Part shown: one piece after another, positions 1 to 6,360 of the stretch
How positions within the stretch are numbered: the stretch's first letter is position 1
Layout: each line of letters opens with the position of its first letter
Made by a program: the position numbers and the translations under genes
From: Ruminococcus sp.
Lineage (GTDB): Bacteria > Bacillota > Clostridia > Oscillospirales > Ruminococcaceae
Assembly: GCA_023667165.1 (NCBI GenBank)
Contig: JAMPAO010000119.1
Coordinates: 1 to 7,211 of the forward strand
Direction: 5' to 3'
Length of the DNA: 7,211 nucleotides
The notes under the pieces: model-generated
Database searches by the model: none
What the model was told of the DNA's origin: nothing
What the model saw: the letters and a program-made list of their open reading frames with translations, nothing else

Positions 1-2676
1 GGAGCGGGCAAGACAACTATTTTCGACGCCATTACCTACGCCCTTTACGGCAGGACAAGCGGCGAGAGCGACAGCGGAAATGACAGGAAAACCAAGCGCA
101 CCGCGGAAATGCTCATTTCCAAGTACGCGCCCAAGGACGTTCCCTCCTCCGTGAGCCTGACCTTTCTCCACTGCTCAAAGAAATACACCGTGACCCGAAC
201 CATCGGCAGAAAAAGAAACGGCGAGCCAAAAAACGCCGAAGCCGAGCTTATCCTGCCCGACGGCGGTATCGTGGTCGGCGTCAGAGAGGTAACGGGCAGG
301 ATAGAGGATATTCTGAAGCTCGATAAAAACCGCTTTTCCCGTATCGCAATGATCGCACAGGGGGATTTTCTCAAGCTCCTGCTTGCGGACACCTCTGAAC
401 GGCAGGAGATATTCCGCAGCATTTTCAAAACGGATATTTACGTCGGCTTTACCGAAACGCTCTCCGAAAAAGCGGCGGAGCTGAAACGGGAGATACAGTC
501 GGCGGAAATGCTGACGGATAATCTCCTCAAAAGCGTTCACTGCGGAGAGGACGATCCCCGTTACGCCCGTATCGAGGAGATAAAGGCAAGAGGAGCGGCG
601 CTTTTGAGCCGAAACGACCTGTCGGAAATTGAAACGGTGACAGCCGCCGGCGAAAAAGCCGCCGAAAAAATGCAGTCGGAGCTTGCGCGGCTGGAGAAGC
701 TCATATTAAAGCTGTCCTCGGACATAGCGGAAAGCGAAAATCTGGATAATCTGAAAACCCGTCTGGAGGAAGCAAAAAAGCTCCTCGCCCGCAAACGGGA
801 GGAGCTTTCCGAAATAACGGAAAAATGCGGCGAAGCGGAAAGTAAGCTCCCCGAAATAGAAGAGCTGAAAAAATACAAAGCGGTCATAGAAAGCAGACTG
901 AACGATTACGCCAAAATGGACGGTATCAAAGCCGATATCAAAAAAACCGCCTCGGACATGGCGGCGGATAAAGCCGCCTCGAAGGAAAAGATCCGCTTGC
1001 TCGACTCTCTTAAAGAAAAGGAACGGGCATATGAAAACGAGCTTGACGTACTCAAAGCCTCCGGAGAAAACGCTGTCCTGCTGGAGCGGAAAGCGGCAGC
1101 CGCCCGCAGTACGGAAAAAACGCTTTTGCAGCTAATATCCTGCTGCGGGGAGCTTGAACGCTCCGAAAGCCGCCTTTCCGAGATGAAAGTGAAGCTGGAT
1201 ATCGAAAACGTCAAGTACGAAGAGCTTAAAGCGAACGCCGCGAGCATAAACAGGATATTCATAAGCTCCCAAGCGGGCATAATGGCGCTGGGGCTGCACG
1301 AGGGCGAGCCATGCCCCGTATGCGGCTCGGTACATCACCCGAAAAAGGCGGCGAAGCCGGAAAACTCCGTATCGGAGGACAGCGTGAAAAGGGCGGAAGC
1401 AGCCGCGGAGAAAGCGGGAAAAGCGGCGGAAAGGGCGGCGCGGGAATATACCGTCCTGTCGGGCAATATCCTGTCTGAAAAAAAGCACATTTCCGAAGCG
1501 GCGGCGGAGCTTTTCCCCGACTGCGGATTTGAACACATCAAGGAAACAGCCGAAAAAAACCTTGTCCGCATACGCGGGGAAATAAACCTGGCAGCCGAAA
1601 AGCTCCTTGCGGAGGAAAAAAACGCAAAACGCAGAGAGCTGCTCGAAAAAAAGCTCATTCCCGAGATACGGAGCGGCATAAAGGAATGCGCCGGAGCTGT
1701 AACGGAGCTTGAAAAAAGCATATCCGCCCATAAGGCAAGAACGGACGTGCTGGAAAAGCAGCTAAGGGAGCTTGACGAGGGTCTGCCCCATGAAAATATA
1801 GCGGCAGCCGAAAGAGAAGCGGCTGCGGCGGCGCAAAAAATAAAGCGGTTTGAAAACGGGATAAAAATATCCTCCGAGGCGCAAAAAAAAGCGGCGGGGG
1901 AAATACAGTCGCTGGAGGGACAGATCAGCTCCCTTAAGGATCAGCTTGCACGGGGCAGCTCCAAGGAAACCGCCGCGCTGAAAGCGGAGCAGGAACGCCT
2001 TATCAAGGAAAAAAACGCCCTGCGTGAGCGGTACGACGGTATAAAGCCGTACATACCGCTGAACAAAAAAGCCGTTTCCGGACTTTCGGAAGCGCTTGAC
2101 AGCCTCGGCGCGCTGAATGAGCGGTACAGAATGCTTGATCAGATGAGCAAAACGGCTAAAGGACAGGTGGCGGGAGGCGAGAAGATCACTCTGGAGGCTT
2201 ACGTTCAGGGCAGATATTTCGATAAAATACTGCATAAAGCGAACGTGCGCCTTACTGCAATGTCCGGAGGGCGGTTCAGCCTAAGACGGCAGGAAACGGC
2301 AGACAACAACCGGAGCGGTTTTTTCCTCAATATCGACGTTACGGATCATTACAACGGCAGTATCAGAAGCGTAAAGACCCTTTCGGGGGGCGAATCCTTT
2401 CTTGCCTCCCTTTCTCTCGCGCTGGGACTTTCCGAGGAGGTGCAGGAAAGCGCGGGAGGGATAAGGCTTGACTCCATGTTCATCGACGAGGGCTTCGGCA
2501 CTCTCGACGAGGAAACTCTGCGGCAGGCTATGCAGGCGATGGCGAGCCTTGCGGACGGCAGCAGGCTCATCGGCATAATCTCCCACGTGTCCGAGCTGCG
2601 CCGCGAGATAGTCAAGCAGATAAACGTGAAAAAAAACCGCTCCGGCGGCAGTACGGCAGTCGTTTCGGGAACGTGA
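1..2676 (+). CDS. sbcC: Exonuclease SbcC (SMC/Rad50-like ATPase subunit of SbcCD), 5' end outside window
   Basis: This is the ATPase subunit of the SbcCD (Mre11-Rad50-like) complex, which cleaves DNA hairpins and processes double-strand ends in the cytoplasm; its partner nuclease SbcD is not in the window. Reading frame 1 is open from base 1, and 891 residues are visible. The first are GAGKTT, the tail of Walker A, so only about 35 N-terminal residues are missing and the ATG at 109 is internal. The Q-loop glutamine (AQGDF) is at residue 120. Two long Lys/Glu/Ala-rich coiled-coil arms span roughly residues 150-720. At their midpoint is the zinc hook CPVC, residues 438-441 (1312-1323). Then come the YVQGRYFDKIL block, the ABC signature LSGGE at 794 (2380-2394), Walker B MFIDEG around 826-831 (D829, E830), the D-loop TLDEE and the H-loop His862. 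All catalytic motifs look intact. The full protein would be about 925 residues, somewhat shorter than the E. coli protein of about 1,050. Stop TGA is at 2674-2676. Confidence 0.95.
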   Translation, partial: GAGKTTIFDAITYALYGRTSGESDSGNDRKTKRTAEMLISKYAPKDVPSSVSLTFLHCSKKYTVTRTIGRKRNGEPKNAEAELILPDGGIVVGVREVTGRIEDILKLDKNRFSRIAMIAQGDFLKLLLADTSERQEIFRSIFKTDIYVGFTETLSEKAAELKREIQSAEMLTDNLLKSVHCGEDDPRYARIEEIKARGAALLSRNDLSEIETVTAAGEKAAEKMQSELARLEKLILKLSSDIAESENLDNLKTRLEEAKKLLARKREELSEITEKCGEAESKLPEIEELKKYKAVIESRLNDYAKMDGIKADIKKTASDMAADKAASKEKIRLLDSLKEKERAYENELDVLKASGENAVLLERKAAAARSTEKTLLQLISCCGELERSESRLSEMKVKLDIENVKYEELKANAASINRIFISSQAGIMALGLHEGEPCPVCGSVHHPKKAAKPENSVSEDSVKRAEAAAEKAGKAAERAAREYTVLSGNILSEKKHISEAAAELFPDCGFEHIKETAEKNLVRIRGEINLAAEKLLAEEKNAKRRELLEKKLIPEIRSGIKECAGAVTELEKSISAHKARTDVLEKQLRELDEGLPHENIAAAEREAAAAAQKIKRFENGIKISSEAQKKAAGEIQSLEGQISSLKDQLARGSSKETAALKAEQERLIKEKNALRERYDGIKPYIPLNKKAVSGLSEALDSLGALNERYRMLDQMSKTAKGQVAGGEKITLEAYVQGRYFDKILHKANVRLTAMSGGRFSLRRQETADNNRSGFFLNIDVTDHYNGSIRSVKTLSGGESFLASLSLALGLSEEVQESAGGIRLDSMFIDEGFGTLDEETLRQAMQAMASLADGSRLIGIISHVSELRREIVKQINVKKNRSGGSTAVVSGT

Positions 2677-2680
2677 GGAT

Positions 2681-2723
2681 AAAAAATCGGGGAATGTACG
2701 GTATCATGCGCACATTCCCCGAT
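2681..2723 (-). terminator. Intrinsic terminator between convergent sbcC and FNT genes
   Basis: A perfect 12-bp inverted repeat, ATCGGGGAATGT at 2686-2697 and its complement at 2712-2723, encloses a 14-base loop. On the minus strand the stem is followed by a T-run (the A-run at 2681-2685), so it is a canonical terminator for the FNT gene, whose stop codon ends 4 bases away. On the plus strand the following sequence is only moderately T-rich, so it may also end sbcC transcripts but less efficiently. Confidence 0.85.
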
Positions 2724-2727
2724 CTTA

Positions 2728-3348
2728 TCATTTCTCGAAGCCTTTCCTCACAAGGGGAATGAATATCCCCCCCGCAGCGTTGCCCAGGGTCATTACAATA
2801 AGGTATACAAAGGTGTTGACCGACCAGACCCGCGCCACGGTGAAGTAATACATATTCGCAACGCAGTGCTCGTAGCCGCTGAGGATAAAGGTCATTACCG
2901 GCAGGAATACCGCAAGGATTTTTCCCGCGGGGTTTTCTATTTTCTTGTAGCCGTCCGCGGCGATGAACATCAGCATACCGCAGAAAAAGGCGAGAATGAA
3001 TATGCTAAGCATATTATCGCCGAATTTCACGGCGCATATTTCCGCCGCCCGTTCGCCCAGTGAGGCGATTCTCGTGCAGAGCACCAGACCGCCCGTTATG
3101 ACCGTGCCCGCCAGATTTCCCAGCCATATGACAACGAGATCGAGTATGTAGGCGGGTTTGTTTTCCACGGCGTACCCCACCTTGCCGGTGAACAGGTTAA
3201 AGCCGAAGGACAGTATCACAAACAGTCCCGTGCCGAACATGAACGAGCCTATGTATTTGTTGTCGCAGGAGAGGAACACCGTGCCGCCTATGCCTATGGC
3301 GAAGCCTGTGAGGATCGCTCTTAAAAATATATCCGCAAATCTTTTCAT
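2728..3348 (-). CDS. Formate/nitrite transporter (FNT) family channel, short form
   Basis: This is a predicted inner-membrane channel for small monovalent anions of the FocA/NirC/HSC family. The substrate (formate, nitrite or hydrosulfide) cannot be decided from sequence; formate is plausible in a fermenting anaerobe. The protein has 206 residues with six hydrophobic segments, near 8-27, 34-53, 67-91, 112-131, 141-160 and 177-200. The family hallmarks are present: NLFTG at 51-55 (the broken-helix loop after TM2), the SGYEHCVANM motif at 157-166 with the pore histidine H161, and LGNAAGG at 188-194 with the conserved Asn190 of TM6. Family members are usually 250-300 residues, so this is a compact form with short termini and loops; no helix appears to be missing. 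The ATG start is supported by AGGAAAGG at 3356-3363, seven bases upstream. It is a single-gene unit, divergent from the leader and surface-protein unit and convergent with sbcC. Confidence 0.88.
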   Translation of the reverse strand: MKRFADIFLRAILTGFAIGIGGTVFLSCDNKYIGSFMFGTGLFVILSFGFNLFTGKVGYAVENKPAYILDLVVIWLGNLAGTVITGGLVLCTRIASLGERAAEICAVKFGDNMLSIFILAFFCGMLMFIAADGYKKIENPAGKILAVFLPVMTFILSGYEHCVANMYYFTVARVWSVNTFVYLIVMTLGNAAGGIFIPLVRKGFEK

Positions 3349-3392
3349 AATACGACCTTTCCTTTACCGTTTTTTGGTTTTCCGATATCTCT

Positions 3393-3401
3393 ATTATAAC
3401 A
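3393..3401 (-). promoter_or_regulatory. Extended -10 promoter of the FNT gene
   Basis: On the minus strand the sequence reads TGTTATAAT, an extended -10 element (TGn plus a perfect TATAAT at 3393-3398). No good -35 box lies 16-18 bases upstream, which is tolerated when the TG extension is present. Transcription would begin near 3386 and give a leader of about 38 bases containing the AGGAAAGG ribosome binding site at 3356-3363. A second TATAAT on the same strand at 3449-3454 could be an additional upstream promoter, but it lacks a convincing -35. Confidence 0.6.
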
Positions 3402-3431
3402 CATTGCTCCCACGTTTTTATTGCTGTTTTG

Positions 3432-3478
3432 TTACTATACTGTTTCTAATTATAGTAAAATATATTCGTAAAATATAT
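3432..3478. repeat. Inverted and direct repeats upstream of the FNT promoter (possible operator)
   Basis: A perfect 8-bp inverted repeat, TTACTATA at 3432-3439 and TATAGTAA at 3451-3458, has an 11-base spacer. Its right arm runs into an 11-bp direct repeat, GTAAAATATAT at 3455-3465 and again at 3468-3478 (13-base period). These lie about 30-80 bp upstream of the FNT -10, a position suitable for a regulator. The region is very AT-rich, so chance repeats are possible; I do not recognise a known regulator consensus. Confidence 0.4.
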
Positions 3479-3533
3479 CCTCTCCCCTTTGCTTTGTGAT
3501 ATAAGCGGCTTTTTCCCCGAAATTATCCTTATT

Positions 3534-3554
3534 TTTCGGTATATTTTGCCGAAA
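3534..3554. repeat. Short inverted repeat TTTCGG-N9-CCGAAA upstream of the leader promoter
   Basis: A 6-bp inverted repeat lies 26 bases upstream of the -35 box of the plus-strand promoter. A further CCGAAAT at 3517-3523 is a third copy of one arm. It could be a regulator site for the divergent promoters, but it is short. The rest of 3479-3579 shows only AT-rich sequence with no coding signal. Confidence 0.2.
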
Positions 3555-3579
3555 TTGCGGGTTATTTTCAAAAAAAGGC

Positions 3580-3608
3580 TTGCAAATCACGGCGTTTTAT
3601 GATATAAT
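3580..3608 (+). promoter_or_regulatory. Sigma-A-type promoter for the DRQT leader (and probably the surface-protein gene)
   Basis: A -35 box TTGCAA (3580-3585) and a perfect -10 TATAAT (3603-3608) are separated by exactly 17 bases, and the -10 carries a TGA extension (TGATATAAT). This is the best promoter in the window. Transcription would start near 3615, about 64 bases before the small ORF and 250 bases before the surface-protein ATG. Confidence 0.8.
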
Positions 3609-3678
3609 AGTTAAAGCAAGTTTCTTAAAATTTACATTTTATTTACAGAAAATATATCAAAAAGGAGTAGACCGAATT

Positions 3679-3771
<93 letters not shown>

Positions 3772-3780
3772 AAGAACGGT

Positions 3781-3832
3781 AAAACGCCCCAAAGTCTTGG
3801 AAGTGTTCCAAGGCTTTGGGGCGTTTTATTTT
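3781..3832 (+). terminator. Strong intrinsic terminator between DRQT leader and surface-protein gene
   Basis: The 5' arm at 3781-3802 pairs along its whole length with 3806-3827: 14 bp (AAAACGCCCCAAAG with its complement), one T-G wobble, then 7 bp (CTTGGAA with TTCCAAG), closed by a GTG loop. The 22-bp stem is followed by a T-rich tail (TTTTATTTTAT) that starts within the end of the 3' arm. It is the strongest hairpin I see here, and because the stem ends in A/T runs it could work in both directions. Confidence 0.92.
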
Positions 3833-3854
3833 ATAAATTTTATAAAAAATTTTT

Positions 3855-3860
3855 AGGAGG
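3855..3860 (+). promoter_or_regulatory. Ribosome binding site of the BspA-like gene
   Basis: A perfect AGGAGG lies six bases before the ATG at 3867. It starts 27 bases after the end of the terminator stem, so a read-through transcript would place the hairpin just upstream of the ribosome landing site. It fixes the start codon of the surface protein. Confidence 0.9.
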
Positions 3861-3866
3861 TATTTT

Positions 3867-6263
3867 ATGTACAAAAAAATAATTTCATTTTTTACTGCTG
3901 CGCTTTTGTTTGCGGCGGGGTGGTTTGCCGTGCTCACGGCAAACACGGTAAGCGCGGAGGTCATAACCGACGACGGATATTCGTTCGACAGTGAAACGGG
4001 TACGCTTACGATCACTTCCGACAACGGCTCGAAAACCTGGCGCGCCAACGCTAACATTGGAAAAACAGACGTTAAAACCGTTGTCATAGAAAGCGGAGTT
4101 ACCGCCTTGATGGAGAGCGCTTTTAGTAACTGTTCTCAACTTACGTCGGTAACAATTCCCGACAGCGTTACTTCTATCGGGGAAAGTGTGTTTTATGCCT
4201 GTTCGAGCCTTGCGTCCGTAAAAATACCCGCAGGCGTTACTTCTGTCGAGAGGAGCACGTTTGCCGCCTGTAAAAGCCTTACGTCCGTAACAATACCCGA
4301 CAGCGTTACCTCTATCGGCAACAGCGCGTTTGCCGACTGTAACAGCCTTACGTCCGTGGAAATACCCGACGGCGTTACTTCCCTCGGCGTGTCCGTATTT
4401 GCCGGCTCGGGTCTTACGTCGGTAACAATACCCAAAAGTGTTACGTCTATCGAGAGTAACGCTTTCGCTAACTGCTTCGGACTTACATCCGTAACAATAC
4501 CCGACAGCGTTGCGTCTGTCAATAAATACGCGTTCCAAAACTCCTACACTATTAAACAGATAATATATCCCGACGGCTTGGATATAAGCGAAATGGTATT
4601 TCTGCCCAATCTCGCGCCCGATAGGATAGCCTACGAGATAAGCGCGGACGGCAAGGTGACGGTCACCGATATTACGCCCGGCAGCAAAACGGATACCGTT
4701 ACGCTCCCCGATAAAATAGATATCGGCGGCACGGAGTACTCTGTCACAGAGGTGAACGAGGACGTCCGGGATCTGGTTTCCGAAACGGGACATACCCACA
4801 TAACCGAAAGCGAAGCGACCTGCACCGAAAAAGCGGTCTGCTCGATATGCGGCGAATACGGCGATGAACCTGCGGGACATACGGGCGGCACGGCGGACTG
4901 CACGCAAAAAGCGGTATGCACCGTTTGCGGCGAGGAATACGGAGAGATATCGGAACACAGCTTCTCCTCCGACTGGTCGGCGGACGGTACGAACCACTGG
5001 CATGAGTGCGAAAACTGCGATGAGATAAAAGACCTTGCCGCTCACACGGTAACCGCCGACGAAGCGGTCGCGGCTACCTGCACCCAAACGGGCTTGACGG
5101 CGGGCAGTCACTGCTCCGTGTGCGATAAGGTAATAAAGGGGCAGACGATCCTTGCAAAGCTGCCTCACAGCTACGTAGACGGCGTATGCTCTCTCTGCGG
5201 CACGCCCGACCCCGGCGCGGCGGAGGAAACCACCGCCCCCGAGGAGGAAACAACTACATCATCCGTCACCGAGGACAGCTCCGACGAAACCACCGCTCCC
5301 GAGGGTGAAACCACAACATCACCCGTCACCGAGGACAGCTCCGACGAAACCACCGCCCCCGAGGGTGAAACAACATCACCCACCGCCGAGGACAGCTCCG
5401 ATGAAACCACCGCCCCCGAGGGTGAAACAACATCACCCACCGCCGAGAACAGCTCCGATGAAACCACCGCCCCCGAGGGTGAAACAACCACATCACCCGT
5501 CACCGAGAATACCGCCGTTACCACGGTCACATCTTATACGCCCACATCTCCCGTTACGGGACGTCCCTCAACGGGAACAGGCTCCGGATCCTCCGACCGC
5601 GTTCCGGCGGCGGTTATAGCCTACTCGACCACCGCCCCGCAGGAGCAGCTTTTCGACGCTCTGATAGGCGCGGCGGACGGAAGCACGGTAACGGTAAAGC
5701 TTTCGGGCAATACCGTAGTCGAAAAGGACGTTTTCGAGGAGATAGCGGGAAGAAACGTCACCGTAAAATTCATGCTTGACCGCAGCGTATACTGGACCGT
5801 CAACGGCAAGGATATTTACGCCCCTCGGACGGTCGATATGGGCGTAAAGCTGAACAGCAAAGCCGTTTCAAGGACTGTGACAAAGCAACTGTCCGACGGC
5901 GGGAGCGTCGTTCCGTTCACCCTGCTCCACAACGGCGAGCTGGGATTCAAGGGCGTTCTTCATCTGCCCGTGAAGAGGTACGGCGGAGAATACGCCGCCC
6001 TGTACCGCGTAGAGGGCGAAAATTACGAATATGTGAACTTCTCGCGGATATCGGACGGCTGCGCGGAGTTTGGATTCGAGCACGCCTCCGATTATGCCGC
6101 AGTTATCGGCGATCAAGCCTTCGAGGACGTTTCCGCGGGAGCGGGAATGCGGTCGAACGCCGACAACAGCCGTTCCGGCATGATACCGTACATTTTCTGC
6201 GGAGCTTTCGTGCCTGCCGCTCTGCTTTCGGCGGCGGTTTTCCGCAGGAAAAAGATCAAGTGA
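3867..6263 (+). CDS. BspA-like leucine-rich-repeat surface protein with CxxC repeats, Thr/Pro/Glu stalk and C-terminal membrane anchor
   Basis: This is a secreted, cell-surface protein of 798 residues, probably binding host or neighbour ligands as other BspA-type LRR proteins do; the ligand is unknown. Order of parts: signal peptide 1-30 (KK, hydrophobic core, cleavage after VSA); a short beta-rich segment 31-68; LRR_5-type repeats about 69-238, consensus LTSVTIPDSVTSIG..AF..C; a linker to 306; a Cys/His-rich region 310-447 with five CxxC pairs (325, 351, 381, 416, 441) and extra Cys at 319, 345 and 405; an acidic Thr/Pro/Ser stalk 455-548 with five repeats; an unrecognised beta-rich domain about 588-750; and a hydrophobic segment 772-792 followed by the basic tail RRKKIK. 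There is no LPxTG sortase motif before the anchor, so direct membrane anchoring is inferred. No catalytic domain is recognised. The start is fixed by AGGAGG and the signal peptide. The gene lies downstream of the DRQT leader and its terminator, and has its own terminator at 6279. Confidence 0.9.
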   Translation: MYKKIISFFTAALLFAAGWFAVLTANTVSAEVITDDGYSFDSETGTLTITSDNGSKTWRANANIGKTDVKTVVIESGVTALMESAFSNCSQLTSVTIPDSVTSIGESVFYACSSLASVKIPAGVTSVERSTFAACKSLTSVTIPDSVTSIGNSAFADCNSLTSVEIPDGVTSLGVSVFAGSGLTSVTIPKSVTSIESNAFANCFGLTSVTIPDSVASVNKYAFQNSYTIKQIIYPDGLDISEMVFLPNLAPDRIAYEISADGKVTVTDITPGSKTDTVTLPDKIDIGGTEYSVTEVNEDVRDLVSETGHTHITESEATCTEKAVCSICGEYGDEPAGHTGGTADCTQKAVCTVCGEEYGEISEHSFSSDWSADGTNHWHECENCDEIKDLAAHTVTADEAVAATCTQTGLTAGSHCSVCDKVIKGQTILAKLPHSYVDGVCSLCGTPDPGAAEETTAPEEETTTSSVTEDSSDETTAPEGETTTSPVTEDSSDETTAPEGETTSPTAEDSSDETTAPEGETTSPTAENSSDETTAPEGETTTSPVTENTAVTTVTSYTPTSPVTGRPSTGTGSGSSDRVPAAVIAYSTTAPQEQLFDALIGAADGSTVTVKLSGNTVVEKDVFEEIAGRNVTVKFMLDRSVYWTVNGKDIYAPRTVDMGVKLNSKAVSRTVTKQLSDGGSVVPFTLLHNGELGFKGVLHLPVKRYGGEYAALYRVEGENYEYVNFSRISDGCAEFGFEHASDYAAVIGDQAFEDVSAGAGMRSNADNSRSGMIPYIFCGAFVPAALLSAAVFRRKKIK
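4140..4550 (+). repeat. Six tandem LRR-encoding repeats (69 bp, one of 66 bp)
   Basis: Residues 92-228 form six consecutive units of 23, 23, 23, 22, 23 and 23 residues. They share the core LTSVTIPDSVTSI and a Cys/Phe-containing second half; a more diverged unit precedes them (69-91) and another follows. The DNA is nearly repeated as well: CTTACGTCCGTAACAATACC recurs with few changes. The fourth unit lacks one codon (AGSG where other copies have a longer A-x-C segment). Confidence 0.85.
5229..5510 (+). repeat. Tandem 57-60-bp repeats encoding the Thr/Pro/Glu stalk
   Basis: Five consecutive copies begin ACCACCGCnCCCGAGG and encode TTAPEGETTTSPVTEDSSDE (20 residues) or a 19-residue version with TTSPTAE. 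Copies 1 and 2 are 60 bp, copies 3 and 4 are 57 bp, and copy 5 is partial (48 bp). The near identity at DNA level, including third positions, points to recent duplication and probable copy-number variation. The product is an extended, acidic, Thr/Ser-rich linker of the kind often O-glycosylated; glycosylation is an inference. Confidence 0.92.
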
Positions 6264-6278
6264 TATCAAATAATATCA

Positions 6279-6324
6279 ACAGCCGGTCTGTGCGGAATGA
6301 TCCGTACAGACCGGCTGTCTTTTT
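6279..6324 (+). terminator. Intrinsic terminator of the BspA-like gene
   Basis: ACAGCCGGTCTGT (6279-6291) pairs perfectly with 6306-6318. The stem is extended inward by a G-T pair and CGGA/TCCG around an ATGA loop, giving 18 bp in total, and is followed by CTTTTT (6319-6324). It starts 15 bases after the stop codon. On the minus strand no T-run follows, so termination of the convergent solute-binding-protein gene here is less certain. The remaining sequence to 6360 shows no other signal. Confidence 0.92.
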
Positions 6325-6360
6325 GTTCAAAAATATTTTCCGAGCCGCGCCGATAAACGG

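Noticed and set aside
1132..1731. Minus-strand ORF of 199 residues inside sbcC
   Set aside because: It is a shadow of the SbcC coiled-coil frame, with no recognisable domain or ribosome binding site.
4140..4550. Regularly spaced repeats as a CRISPR array
   Set aside because: The repeats are coding, in frame, degenerate and contiguous (69-bp LRR units) with no unique spacers.
3885..5168. Long minus-strand ORF (427 residues) opposite the LRR gene
   Set aside because: It is antisense to the repeat region, and its Arg/Ala/Tyr-rich repetitive product mirrors the LRR codons. It has no ribosome binding site or family resemblance, whereas the plus-strand frame has signal peptide, LRRs and anchor.
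5565..5581. RPSTG as a sortase sorting signal
   Set aside because: It lies in the Gly/Ser linker about 200 residues before the C-terminal TM segment, so it does not have sorting-signal geometry.
5305..5619. Plus-strand ORF encoding Pro/His/Lys repeats within the stalk
   Set aside because: It is a +1-frame reading of the 57-60-bp repeats; the composition follows from the repeat DNA, and it has no start signal.
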